Source: Kofleriaceae bacterium
Lineage (GTDB): Bacteria; Myxococcota_A; Polyangia; Haliangiales; Haliangiaceae
Length of the DNA: 64,000 bases
Direction of reading: 5' to 3'
NCBI GenBank assembly: GCA_020633495.1
Contig: JACKDR010000011.1
Span: forward strand, 197,095 to 261,094
A program made the translations under genes and the position numbers. Below are positions 28,304 through 36,908 of this stretch, piece by piece; positions within the stretch are counted from its first letter, which is position 1; each line of letters begins with the position of its first letter. The notes under the pieces are model-generated. The model saw only the letters and a program-made list of their open reading frames with translations, had not been told where the DNA came from and made no database searches.

Positions 28304-29053
28304 GTGGCCCCCGACGATCACCGACCGCCCACGCTCGACGACGCCGTCGCCGGGCTCTACCTCGCGTTCGCGCAAGCGCGGCGACGCGGCCCGGTGGAGG
28401 GCTGTCCGTGCTGCGTGCGTCGCGGCGACCAGGCGACGCTGGGGCACACGCCGCGGCGGACGCTGACCGCCGACCAGCTCGGCAGCTTCGCCTTCCGGGC
28501 GATGTCCACGTGGGGCGACGAGGACGACTACCGTCACTTCTTGCCGCGGATCCTGGAGCTTGCGCTCACGCCGGAAGGCGCCCGCTGGCCGGGCATGGCC
28601 GCCGAGCACGTCTGCCTCGACCTGGCGGCGGCTCGCTGGTCCACCTGGACGGCACCGGAGCGGGCCGCGGTGACCCGCTTCTTCGAAGCGGCGTGGGCGA
28701 CCGCGTTGCGGTCGGGCCCCGGCGTGTCGACGTGGAGCGTCGACGCGCTGCCGAGCGGGCTGCCGTGGGCGTTCGACGACGTGTCCCCGTTCCTCGAGCA
28801 GTGGGAGCGCGACACGTCCCTCGCGGCCACGGTGCACCTCGCGGCCACCCTCCACGGCATGTGGTGGCACGCGCAGCTGCGACCGCGCTCGCGCTCGCCC
28901 GCGGGGGTGAGCGTGATCCGCCGCTGGCTCGTGGCGCCGGCGCGACGCGACGCGCTCGCACGGGCCTTCGAGGCCCACCTCGACGAACCCGTTGCCGGCG
29001 AGCTGGCCGAGGGGATCGACGCCTGGGGCGGCGTGCAGCCTGACCGCCCTTGA
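28304..29053 (+). CDS. Hypothetical protein with CPCC motif
   Basis: 249 residues from GTG 28304; a TAGACT hexamer at 28273-28278 gives a short leader. VEGCPCCVRRGD near residue 38 is a possible zinc or redox site, followed by a helical, tryptophan-rich protein (TWGDEDDYRHFLPRILELAL, ARWSTWTAPERAAVTRFFEA, WALRSRSP-type basic segments). Proteins of this pattern occur widely in myxobacteria without known role. Its last codons and stop (CCT TGA) form the beginning of the 9-nt tandem array. Confidence 0.6.
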   Translation: MAPDDHRPPTLDDAVAGLYLAFAQARRRGPVEGCPCCVRRGDQATLGHTPRRTLTADQLGSFAFRAMSTWGDEDDYRHFLPRILELALTPEGARWPGMAAEHVCLDLAAARWSTWTAPERAAVTRFFEAAWATALRSGPGVSTWSVDALPSGLPWAFDDVSPFLEQWERDTSLAATVHLAATLHGMWWHAQLRPRSRSPAGVSVIRRWLVAPARRDALARAFEAHLDEPVAGELAEGIDAWGGVQPDRP

Positions 29054-29133
29054 CCGCCCGGACCGCCCTTGACCGCCCGGACCGCCCGGACCGCCCGGAC
29101 CGCCCGGACCGCCCGGACCGCCCGGACCGCCCG
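29042..29133. repeat. Ten copies of a 9-10 nt repeat (GACCGCCCG)
   Basis: Seven exact 9-nt units and three 10-nt variants. It starts inside the stop codon of the upstream gene and ends 150 nt before the OB-fold lipoprotein start. Spacing is not helical-phase constant (9 nt), so a slipped-strand expansion is likelier than a protein-binding array. Confidence 0.85.
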
Positions 29134-29284
29134 GACACGATCGATCGGTAGCCATGACGACCGCGCCGGCCCGGGGCCCGCGCCCCGACCGCGCCGGACG
29201 GCCTCGGACGGCTTCGGATGGGCGCGGGGGACCGGGTCGTGTACGGTCTGGGCGATCCGTCGTCCTCCACCCGCGAGTCGAACC

Positions 29285-30112
29285 ATGAACGCTCCCCTGC
29301 GAACCGTCCTGTTGTGCACGCTGGCGCTCGGCGCCTGCGAGCGAAGCCGCGCCGGCGCCCCGGCCCCCACCGGGCAGCCGACCGCCGCCGATCCCGGCGC
29401 GACCGCGCCGGGGCCCGCGGACCCGGCGACGCCACGGGCCGACCACGCCGCCGCCGCGGGCGGGGTCACGGGCAAGATCCTCGAGACCATGGACTCGGGC
29501 GGCTACACCTACGTCCGCCTCGCCGTCGGCGACGGCGAGCAGTGGGCCGCGGTCAACGCCACCAAGGTCGCGGTCGGCGACACCGTGACGATCACCAACG
29601 CCACCGAGATGGTGGACTTCGAGAGCAAGACGCTCGGCCGCACCTTCCCGTCGATCCTGTTCGGCACGCTGGGCGGCGACGCCGCGGGCGCGACCGCCGG
29701 CGCGGCGGCCAACCCGCACGGCGACGGCATGGTCGCGGGCACCAGCACCGGCGCCCCGACCGACGCGCCGATCAAGCTCGACCAGCCGCTGCCGAAGGCC
29801 GAGGGCGCCACCGGGCGCACCGTCGCCGAGGTGTTCGCGCAGCAGGGGGCGCTGGCCGGCCAGCGCGTCACCGTGCGCGGCAAGGTGACCAAGTACAACG
29901 GCGAGATCATGGACCGGAACTGGCTGCACGTGCAGGACGGCACCGGCACCGCCGCCCAGCACGACTACGACCTGACCGTCACGACCTCGGGCACCGCGGC
30001 GATCGGCGACATCGTCGTCGTCGATGGCGTCGTCGGCACCGATCGCGACTTCGGCGCCGGCTACGCCTACAAGGTCATCGTCGAGAACGCCACGGTCACG
30101 GTCCAGCACTGA
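29285..30112 (+). CDS. Lipoprotein with OB-fold domain
   Basis: 275 residues. MNAPLRTVLLCTLALGAC is a lipoprotein signal (Cys18); a Pro/Ala/Gly-rich linker follows. Two OB-like parts: GYTYVRLAVGDGEQWAAVNA near residue 78, and GQRVTVRGKVTKYNGEIMDRN / HVQDGTGTAAQHDYDLTVTT near residues 193-235, the tRNA_anti-like fold seen in bacterial membrane lipoproteins. Probably an envelope protein binding a ligand or partner; nucleic acid is not implied. TACGGT at 29242-29247 is a possible -10 with a 37-nt gap. Confidence 0.75.
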   Translation: MNAPLRTVLLCTLALGACERSRAGAPAPTGQPTAADPGATAPGPADPATPRADHAAAAGGVTGKILETMDSGGYTYVRLAVGDGEQWAAVNATKVAVGDTVTITNATEMVDFESKTLGRTFPSILFGTLGGDAAGATAGAAANPHGDGMVAGTSTGAPTDAPIKLDQPLPKAEGATGRTVAEVFAQQGALAGQRVTVRGKVTKYNGEIMDRNWLHVQDGTGTAAQHDYDLTVTTSGTAAIGDIVVVDGVVGTDRDFGAGYAYKVIVENATVTVQH

Positions 30113-30137
30113 CGCCGGTGCGGCCGCGCGCCGGTGG

Positions 30138-31373
30138 TCAGCCGCCGGCGTCGTCGAGCCAGGCCCGCAGCGCGTCGCGCGCGGTCGGCACGCCGCGGCC
30201 GGCGAGCGCGCGACCGGTGTCGCTGTACGACCAGGCGGGCTCGCTGCCGGCGAGCGCGTCCAGCGCCGCCCGCGCCGACGGCGGCAGCGCCGCGACCGCG
30301 ACGGTGGCGTCGTCGGGCGCGTCGCGCGGCGGCTCGGGGACCGCGAGCCGGGCGATCCAGACCGCGAGATCGACGGCGTCGTCGGGGTCGACGACCCGCG
30401 GCAGGCCACGCACCGCGGCGGCCACGACGTCGTCGCACTCGGCCGGATCGGTGCCGAGGTACAGCGTGCAGAACACCAGCGGCGCCGAGTCGATGCGGAA
30501 CCACGGGAAGCCCGGCGGCATCACCGGCGGCACGCCGTCGGCGAGCCACGCCGCCAGCGCCGGTCGCACCAGCGCCGAGACCGCCGGATCCTCGAGGCGG
30601 ACCAGCGCCATCGCGACGCAGCGCTGCTCCAGCGGCGAGCCGCCGCGGGCCCACGCCTCGTGCAGCGCGGCCTCGGCGACGCCGCGCTGCGACGGCGATC
30701 GCTTGGCCGCGTGCGACAGGCCGAGCGCCGCGCTGGCCCGGACCCGGGCCTCCGGATCGGCGGCCAGCAGCCGCGCCAGCGCCGGCGCGGTGGCGTCGGC
30801 CCGGGTGGTCAGGAAGCCGAGCAGGAACGCCACGCCCTCGCGGACCTCCGGGTCGGCGTCGTCGAGCGCGGCGACCAGCTGCGGGGTGCCGGCGGCGATG
30901 GCCTCGTAGAGCTCGCGCAGGCCGTGCCCCGGGGTCATGTCGAGGCTGCCGCCGGGCGACGGGAACGAGCGGATCTGGATGTCGCCGCCGGTGAGGTACG
31001 CGGCGTGCTGGGCGCGCGCGCAGTCGTCCGGGTTGGGCTGCAGGTCGGGGTGGAAGCCGTCGTGCAGGAACCAGCAGGTGTCGCCGACCGCGAGCTCGGC
31101 GACCAGGCCGGCGATCGCGCCGCGCTCGGCGACGGCGGCGTCGGCGATCAGCCCAAGCAGGTAGGGCACGGCGCGCAGCGTGGCCTCGCCCCGCTGGACG
31201 CCCTGGTGATCGAGGCAGGCGTGGAGCCACGATCGCGCCTGGGCCCGCTGGGCGGGGTCGCCGCCGGCGATCGCGCGCAGCGTCTCGGGCACGTCGACGG
31301 CCTCACCATAGGCGTGCTCGAGCGACGCCCAGTCGACGTCGCCGAGCGCGGACAGCGGCAGGATCGCGGTCAT
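30138..31373 (-). CDS. HEAT-repeat protein
   Basis: 411 residues. ALDDADPEVREGVAFLLGFL and LAADPEARVRASAALGLSHA near residues 165-220 and LVRLEDPAVSALVRPALAAW near residue 255 are paired antiparallel helices of HEAT type. Front part includes DDCARAQHAAYLTGGD. No catalytic motif. HEAT proteins act as scaffolds, and this one is probably a soluble binding protein. It is convergent with the OB-fold lipoprotein and divergent from the NFACT-R gene, with 95 nt between. Confidence 0.75.
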   Translation of the reverse strand: MTAILPLSALGDVDWASLEHAYGEAVDVPETLRAIAGGDPAQRAQARSWLHACLDHQGVQRGEATLRAVPYLLGLIADAAVAERGAIAGLVAELAVGDTCWFLHDGFHPDLQPNPDDCARAQHAAYLTGGDIQIRSFPSPGGSLDMTPGHGLRELYEAIAAGTPQLVAALDDADPEVREGVAFLLGFLTTRADATAPALARLLAADPEARVRASAALGLSHAAKRSPSQRGVAEAALHEAWARGGSPLEQRCVAMALVRLEDPAVSALVRPALAAWLADGVPPVMPPGFPWFRIDSAPLVFCTLYLGTDPAECDDVVAAAVRGLPRVVDPDDAVDLAVWIARLAVPEPPRDAPDDATVAVAALPPSARAALDALAGSEPAWSYSDTGRALAGRGVPTARDALRAWLDDAGG

Positions 31374-31468
31374 TGTCGTGGACAGAGCCGGCCCGGCGCG
31401 GATGTGACGCGGCCGCGGCCCGCCCGGCGGGCGCGATGGAGGCGGCGACCGCGTGCTACGACTGCCGG

Positions 31469-31855
31469 GTGGCGAGCAAGGGCCGACCCTACCGGACGTT
31501 CGTCGTCGACGGCTTCGAGATCCTCGTCGGCCGCGGCGAGGCCGACAACGATCACCTCACGTTCGACGTCGCGGCGCCCGGCGATCTCTGGCTGCACGTC
31601 GCCGGCGGCACGCCGGGCAGCCACGTCGTCGTCCGCAACCCGGGTCGTGGCGACGTGCCGGCCCACGTCGTCGAGGTCGCCGCGGCGGCCGCCGCCTGGT
31701 ACTCGAAGGCGCGCGGCGCGCCCCGGGTCGAGGTCCACCTGTGCCACGCCCGCGACGTCCACAAGCCTCGCGGCGCCCCCGCCGGGCTGGTCGAGCTGGC
31801 CCGCCACAAGCGCATCAAAGTAACCCCGGCGACCCCGGCGACGCCCATGACCTGA
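31469..31855 (+). CDS. NFACT-R (DUF814) RNA-binding-domain protein
   Basis: 128 residues from GTG 31469. FVVDGFEILVGRGEADNDHL, APGDLWLHVAGGTPGSHVVV and VHLCHARDVHKPRGAPAGLV are the NFACT-R signature that binds 50S/peptidyl-tRNA in Rqc2/RqcH quality control. The N-terminal NFACT-N and coiled-coil modules of RqcH are absent, so it is a stand-alone domain. Its last 10 codons and stop lie inside the first copy of the 72-nt direct repeat, so the repeat has probably replaced the original C-terminus. Confidence 0.85.
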   Translation: MASKGRPYRTFVVDGFEILVGRGEADNDHLTFDVAAPGDLWLHVAGGTPGSHVVVRNPGRGDVPAHVVEVAAAAAAWYSKARGAPRVEVHLCHARDVHKPRGAPAGLVELARHKRIKVTPATPATPMT

Positions 31856-31978
31856 CCGCGCCGCGCCGCCGGTCGTACAGCCGGTGGTGTCCTCGCCCGT
31901 GCCAGCAACCCCGGCGACCCCGGCGACGCCCATGACCTGACCGCGCCGCGCCGCCGGTCGTACAGCCGGCGGTGTCCT
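31822..31978. repeat. 72-nt direct repeat, two copies (31822-31893 and 31907-31978)
   Basis: The copies differ at a single base (GTGG versus GCGG) and are 13 nt apart. Copy one carries the end and stop codon of the NFACT-R gene. A third diverged copy lies at 33489-33560, immediately before the sulfatase start, on the far side of the RAYT gene. Shared landmark: GGCGACGCCCATGACCTGA. Confidence 0.85.
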
Positions 31979-32002
31979 GGCGGCGCACGCCTCGCGCCCG
32001 TG

Positions 32003-32089
32003 CCGGGGTTGATTCCCCGGACCGGGGTTGCTTTCCCGGATCCCGCACCCCACGCCGCCCCGCACCCCGCGCCGGGGTTGACGTCCCGG
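32003..32089. repeat. Three REP-like hairpins upstream of the RAYT gene
   Basis: CCGGGG-TTGATT-CCCCGG (32003-32020), CCGGGGTTGCTTTCCCGG (32022-32039) and CCGGGGTTGACGTCCCGG (32072-32089) are short GC hairpins with a common CCGGGGTTG. This is the reverse complement of CAACCCCGG, the core of the repeats at 35.9-38.5 kb. Positioning next to a RAYT gene is the usual place for REP sequences. Confidence 0.7.
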
Positions 32090-32273
32090 GCCTCATCGAG
32101 CGCGAGGCGCGGCGTCTCGGGGAGCCTGTCCGGGACCCGTCCTGGGGCGAATCCGTGTGCCGGAGGCCGGACAGCGCGTCCGGCCCGCGGACGTTCGTGA
32201 CCGAACCTCGGACGCCGTGCGCGAGAATCCGCGGTGTTACGCGCGGCACGCGCCGTGCTGATGCGACGGTACG

Positions 32274-33173
32274 ATGTCGCTGCCCCGTGAAGTCCTCCCC
32301 GGCCGGACGTACATGCTCACGCGCCGCTGTACGCAGCGGCAGCTGCTGCTGCGACCCGACAAGGTGACCAACGAGACGTTCCTGTATTGCCTGGCCGAGG
32401 CGGCGAACCGGTACGACGTGCGCATCGTGCTGCCCGTGGTGATGTCCAACCACCACCACACGGTCGTGTACGACCGCGACGGACGCGCCATCGAGTTCAT
32501 GGAGCACTTCCACAAGATGCTCGCGAAGGCGCAGAACGCGCACCGCGGGCGCCGGGAGAACCTGTGGTCCAGCGAGCCGCCGTGCCTGGTGCAGCTCGTC
32601 GAGGTCGACGACGTGCTCGACAAGCTGGTGTACGTGGCGACCAACCCGGTGAAGGCGGGGCTGGTGGAGCGGGCGCATCACTGGCCGGGCGTGCACGGGC
32701 TCGCCGCGCTGCTGAACCGGAAGGAGATCGTGGTGCGGCGGCCCAAGCAGTTCTTCCGCGCCGGCGGGTCGATGCCGGAAGAGGTCACGCTCGAGCTCGG
32801 CCTGCCTCCCGACATCGAGGACGTCGATGCCTTCCTGTGCGCGCTGCGCGAGCGGGTGACGGCGGAGGAGGAGCGGCTGGCGACTGAACGCCGCCGCGCC
32901 GGGCGTGGCGTGCTCGGGCGTCGTGGCGTGCTGCAGCAGGACTGGCGGAGCCGGCCGACGAGCCACGGCCCGCGGCGTGGGCTGCGTCCGCGAGTGGCCG
33001 CGCGCAGTGTGTGGGCGCGCGTCGAGGCGCTGCAGCGCAACCGCGCGTTCATCGACGCGTACCGGGCGGCGCGGGCGGCGTGGCTGGCGGGCCTGTCCGT
33101 GGTGTTCCCTCCCGGGACCTACTGGCTGCGCCGCTTCGCCAGCGTCGTCGTCGCCGAGCCTCCGCGAGCCTAG
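32274..33173 (+). CDS. REP-associated tyrosine transposase (RAYT, IS200-like Y1 family)
   Basis: 299 residues. PREVLPGRTYMLTRRCTQRQ opens the Y1 transposase core; VVMSNHHHTVVYD near residue 60 is the metal-binding HUH (HHH) motif; FHKMLAKAQNAHRGRRENLW and LVYVATNPVKAGLVERAHHW follow, the region where the family places its catalytic Tyr (KLVYVATNP). The C-terminal part is Arg-rich. RAYTs cleave and move REP hairpins; the gene stands in a dense set of GC hairpins and repeats here. Function is inferred from family and context. Confidence 0.85.
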   Translation: MSLPREVLPGRTYMLTRRCTQRQLLLRPDKVTNETFLYCLAEAANRYDVRIVLPVVMSNHHHTVVYDRDGRAIEFMEHFHKMLAKAQNAHRGRRENLWSSEPPCLVQLVEVDDVLDKLVYVATNPVKAGLVERAHHWPGVHGLAALLNRKEIVVRRPKQFFRAGGSMPEEVTLELGLPPDIEDVDAFLCALRERVTAEEERLATERRRAGRGVLGRRGVLQQDWRSRPTSHGPRRGLRPRVAARSVWARVEALQRNRAFIDAYRAARAAWLAGLSVVFPPGTYWLRRFASVVVAEPPRA

Positions 33174-33307
33174 CCTCGGTCGGCTCGGCACTCGCGCGCG
33201 CCCGATGGGCGCGCGCCGTCGCGGCGTGGGAGAGGCCTTGCGCGGCGCGAGGGCCGCGCTGGCTACTGTCACCCTGTGGCACCGCCGACGAAGGCTTGCC
33301 ACCGGTC

Positions 33308-33490
33308 CCCCTCGCGGAAACCCCGGTACGGTTGCGGTCCGCGAGGGCGTGCGGAGCGTCCGGTCTGTTGCCCCTCGCGGAGACCCCGCCTCGCGGAACC
33401 CCCGGTCCGTTGCCCGCGGTCCGCTGCCCGTTCGCGGAAACCCCGGTCTGTCGCACCTTGCCCCTCGCGGAAACCCCGGTCTGTTGCTCC
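33308..33490. repeat. REP-like repeat cluster downstream of the RAYT gene
   Basis: At least five diverged copies of a CTCGCGGAAACCCCGG-type unit followed by TCTGTTGC, starting at about 33309, 33371, 33391, 33430 and 33465. The same AACCCCGG core as the other arrays. Spacing is irregular (20-62 nt). Confidence 0.7.
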
Positions 33491-33560
33491 CGGCGACGCC
33501 GATGACCTGATCGCGTGGCGCCGCCGGGCGACGCGCCGCCCCGGGTGTATCGTCGCGGCG
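33489..33560. repeat. Third, diverged copy of the 72-nt repeat
   Basis: CCCGGCGACGCCGATGACCT and following bases align with 31834-31893 and 31919-31978 over about 50 nt at roughly 80% identity. It ends at the sulfatase start and includes its TATCGT -10-like hexamer. Confidence 0.6.
33548..33553 (+). promoter_or_regulatory. -10-like hexamer TATCGT, near-leaderless start
   Basis: Ends 8 nt before the sulfatase ATG at 33562. Confidence 0.4.
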
Positions 33561-33561
33561 C

Positions 33562-35826
33562 ATGCCGGCAGGCCGCCACGCCTCCGAAGCGCCGCCCGAT
33601 CTGGTCGTCCTGCTCACCGATCAGGAGCGGGCAGCGCCGGCCTACGAGCCACGCGAGATCGCGCGGTGGCGAGACCGGGCGCTGCCGGCGCGGCGCTGGT
33701 TCGACGACCACGGCGTCGGCTTCGCGCGCCACTACGTCGGCGCCACCGCGTGCACGCCCAGCCGCCCCACCCTGCTCACCGGACACTACCCCGACGTCCA
33801 CGGGGTCACCCAGACCACGGGCCTGGCCAAGCACGCCGGCGACCCGCGGGTCCGCTGGCTCCGCCCGGGCGAGGTCCCGACGCTCGGCCACTTCCTGCGC
33901 GCCGCCGGCTACGACACCCACTACGACGGCAAGTGGCACGTCTCCGACGCCGACCTCCGCGTCGACGGCGCGCCGCTGGCGACCAACGACGACGACGGCC
34001 GCGTCCTCGACGGCAACGTCGCCCGCTACGTGCGCGCCGCGCCGCTGGCGCCGTTCGGCTTCGACGGCTGGGTCGGCCCCGAGCCCCACGGCGCCGCGCG
34101 CCGCGACAGCGGCCTGGTGCGAGATCGCCTGATCGCCGATCGCGTGGTGCGGTGGCTCGACACGCGCAACGCCCGCCGCGCCGCCGGCGATCGCGACGCC
34201 GCGCGGCCGTTCTTGCTGGTGGTCAGCTTCGTCAACCCGCACGACATCGTGTTCTGGCCGGCGTGGGCGCTGCGCCGACCGCTGCCGCCCGACCCGCTCG
34301 ATCCGCCGACGCCGCCGGAGGCGCCGACCCAGCACGAGGAGCTCCTCGACAAGCCGGCGACCCAGGCCGCGTTCCGCGACGCCTACTTCGGCATGTACGG
34401 CCCGCCGCCGCTGATCCGCGCCAGCTACGAGCGGTTCGCCGCCGCGTACCGCCGGACCTACCTGCGCCTGCACCTCGAGGTCGACCGGCAGATCGACCGC
34501 GTGCGTCGCGCCGTGCTGGCCGGACCGCGCGCCGACCACAGCGTCCTGGTGCTGACCAGCGATCACGGCGAGCTGCTCGGCGCCCACGGCGGCATGCACC
34601 AGAAATGGGGAAATCTCTACGACGAGGCCATCCGGGTGCCGTTCGTGATCGCGCACACCGGCGGCCTCGGTCGCCAGGGCGTCCGCGTCGGCGACGTCGC
34701 CACCAGCCACGTCGATCTGCTGCCGACGCTGCTCGGCTTCGCCGGCGCCGACGAGGCCGCGCTGCGCGACCAGCTGCGCGCCAGCCACACCGAGGTCCAT
34801 CCGCTGCCCGGCGTCGACCTGTCGCCGCTGGTGCGCGGCGAGCCGACCGGACACCTGGCGGCGCGCGCCGTCTACGTCATGACCCGCGACCTCGTCGCCG
34901 AGGGCGCCGACGGCCGCCCGATGGGCGCGCGCGCCCTCGGCCTGCCCCACGTCCCCGCCGCGGCGCGCATGCCGGTACCGGCCCACGTCGCGACCAACCT
35001 CGAGGCCATCGTCGCTCGCCCGCCGCGCGGCGCCGTGGACGACGCCCAGGCCGCCCACCTGTGGAAGCTGGTGCGCACCTTCGACGATCCCGCGACCTGG
35101 ACGACGCCGGGCGTGCGCACGCTCGCCGCCACCGGGCTCGGCGGCGACGTCTACCGCCACACGCCCATCCCCGACGCGTGGGAGCTCTACGACCTCGACG
35201 CCGACCCGGCCGAGGCCAACAACCGCGCCGACGACGGTGACGCGGCGGCGGTGCGCGCGTGGATGCAGTCCCGGCTGGTCGAGGAGCGCGCCCGCGCGGT
35301 GCCGCCGCGTCACACGCCGTGGCCGTACCACGCCAGCGCCGACGGCGCGGACGACGACGACACGCCCCGCGCACCTGGCCCCGGCGCGACCTGGCTGCGG
35401 CGCCGCGCCGTGGTGACGCTGTCGCCCGCGCAGGTGTGGACGCGCCTCGCCGACTTCGGCGCGATCGCGCGCTGGTTCGACGACGCCAGCCACAGCAGCC
35501 TGCTCACCGCCAAGGGCTCCGGCGAGGGCGCCCGCCGCCGCGTCCAGCTGCCGGCGGTGACCTTGGTCGAGACCGTCGTCGTCTGGGAGCCCGGCCGCGC
35601 GCTCGCCTACGACGTCGTCGGGCTGCCGCCCATCGTCAAGGCCGCGCGCAACCGCTGGGACCTGACGCCGGCCGGCGTCGGCACGCGCGTCGAGCTCACG
35701 ATGGAGCTCGAGCTCGCCGCCGGCGCGCTCGGCCGGCTCGCCTACAAGGTCGCGCTCGGCCGGGTCTTCGCCCGCAGCGCCGAGCGCCTGCTACGCGCCT
35801 TCGTTGCCGGCCTGCCCGCGCGCTGA
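33562..35826 (+). CDS. Sulfatase fused to a C-terminal SRPBCC (START-like) domain
   Basis: 754 residues. Sulfatase domain about residues 10-600: LVVLLTDQER (first metal Asp), CTPSRPTLLTG with Cys64 in the C-x-P-x-R formylglycine signature, GKWH near residue 133, and LTSDHGELLGAHGG near residue 330 (second metal site). Residues about 615-754 (TLSPAQVWTRLADFGAIARW, VELTMELELAAGALGRLAYK) are an SRPBCC/polyketide-cyclase-like lipid-binding fold. The enzyme would hydrolyse a sulfate or phosphonate ester; the fused START-like domain suggests a hydrophobic substrate. No signal peptide. The fusion is unusual. Confidence 0.85.
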   Translation: MPAGRHASEAPPDLVVLLTDQERAAPAYEPREIARWRDRALPARRWFDDHGVGFARHYVGATACTPSRPTLLTGHYPDVHGVTQTTGLAKHAGDPRVRWLRPGEVPTLGHFLRAAGYDTHYDGKWHVSDADLRVDGAPLATNDDDGRVLDGNVARYVRAAPLAPFGFDGWVGPEPHGAARRDSGLVRDRLIADRVVRWLDTRNARRAAGDRDAARPFLLVVSFVNPHDIVFWPAWALRRPLPPDPLDPPTPPEAPTQHEELLDKPATQAAFRDAYFGMYGPPPLIRASYERFAAAYRRTYLRLHLEVDRQIDRVRRAVLAGPRADHSVLVLTSDHGELLGAHGGMHQKWGNLYDEAIRVPFVIAHTGGLGRQGVRVGDVATSHVDLLPTLLGFAGADEAALRDQLRASHTEVHPLPGVDLSPLVRGEPTGHLAARAVYVMTRDLVAEGADGRPMGARALGLPHVPAAARMPVPAHVATNLEAIVARPPRGAVDDAQAAHLWKLVRTFDDPATWTTPGVRTLAATGLGGDVYRHTPIPDAWELYDLDADPAEANNRADDGDAAAVRAWMQSRLVEERARAVPPRHTPWPYHASADGADDDDTPRAPGPGATWLRRRAVVTLSPAQVWTRLADFGAIARWFDDASHSSLLTAKGSGEGARRRVQLPAVTLVETVVVWEPGRALAYDVVGLPPIVKAARNRWDLTPAGVGTRVELTMELELAAGALGRLAYKVALGRVFARSAERLLRAFVAGLPAR

Positions 35827-35888
35827 TCCCGGCCCCGGGCAGGCCGCGCGGCCGGCTCGAACCTGGGGAAGTGGGGCACGAAGGGCAC

Positions 35889-36071
35889 CGGGACCAACCC
35901 CGGAGCGCTCGGAGCAGCAACCCCGGAGCGCTCGGGACAGCAGCCCCAGCCACCGGGACCAACCCCGGAGCGCTCGGGACAGCAGCCCCAGCCACCGGGA
36001 CCAACCGCGGGGCGCTCGGGGCCAACCCTGGAGGGCACCGGGGCCAACCCTGGAGCACTCGGGGCAGCAGG
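35889..36071. repeat. REP-like array, left part (interrupted by the IS)
   Basis: Six units of CCAACCCCGGAGCGCTCGG type, some with the insert CAGCAGCCCCAGCCACCGGG. The left boundary follows the sulfatase stop by about 60 nt; the right end is the IS target duplication GCAGG at 36067-36071. Confidence 0.8.
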
Positions 36072-36131
36072 TGTCAAGCGCCACTAAGAACTGACCCCCG
36101 AACGCCACCAAAACTGACCCCGCCCAAGTGT

Positions 36132-36908
36132 TCAGCGGTTGGTGTTGTTCGAGCCGAGGAGACCGGCTCGCTTCTTCTGCTTGAGGCGGAAGCTGTCGCC
36201 CTGGATTACCAGGACGTGGCTATGGTGGAGCACGCGGTCGAGGACGGCCGAGGCGATCATCTCGTCGCCGAAGACGTGTCCCCACTGCGTGATGGTTTGG
36301 TTGGTGGTGATGAGCATGCTGCCGCGCTCGTAGCGACGGCTGACGAGCTGGAAGAACAGGTTGGCGGTGTGCTTCTCCAGCGGCAGGTAGCCGAGTTCGT
36401 CGACGACGAGCAGCTTGGGCTTGGCGTAGAAGGCGATCTGGTCGGCGAGCTTTCCTTCCTGCTGGGCCTTGGCCAGCGTTGCGAGGAGTGCCGTCGCGGT
36501 GACGAACAAGACCGAGTGGCCGGCCTCGACGACGGCGCGCCCAAGCGCGATCGCGAGATGCGTCTTGCCGACGCCCGGCGGACCGAACAGCAGGACGTTC
36601 TCGGCACCGACGACGAAACGGCCGGTGGCGAGCTCGCGGACGAGCTTGGCGTCGACGGACGGCTGGAACTTGAAGTCGAACTCCTCGAGCGTCTTGATGG
36701 TCGGGAAGTGCGCGATCTGGATCCCCATCGCGACGCGCTTCTTCTGCTTGGCCTCCGTCTCCTCGGCGAGCAGCTGGTCGAGGAAGTCGAGGTAGGTCGG
36801 CTCGCCGCGCGCGGCTGCCGACAGGAGGCCGTCGAGTCGCTGCGCAACCGCGCTGAGCCGCAGCCTGATGAGCCGCTCCTCGACGCGCGCTCGGACGAGC
36901 TCGCTCAC
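36132..36908 (-). CDS. istB: IS21-family helper ATPase IstB
   Basis: 258 residues. LLFGPPGVGKTHLAIALGRA near residue 105 is Walker A, LLVVDELGYLPLEKHTANLF near residue 165 is Walker B, and LITTNQ sensor I follows. AAA+ ATPase of the DnaA/DnaC type that regulates target choice and helps the IstA transposase. Overlaps the istA stop by 4 nt (ATGA), as in most IS21 elements. Basic C-terminus KQKKRAGLLGSNNTNR. Confidence 0.95.
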   Translation of the reverse strand: MSELVRARVEERLIRLRLSAVAQRLDGLLSAAARGEPTYLDFLDQLLAEETEAKQKKRVAMGIQIAHFPTIKTLEEFDFKFQPSVDAKLVRELATGRFVVGAENVLLFGPPGVGKTHLAIALGRAVVEAGHSVLFVTATALLATLAKAQQEGKLADQIAFYAKPKLLVVDELGYLPLEKHTANLFFQLVSRRYERGSMLITTNQTITQWGHVFGDEMIASAVLDRVLHHSHVLVIQGDSFRLKQKKRAGLLGSNNTNR

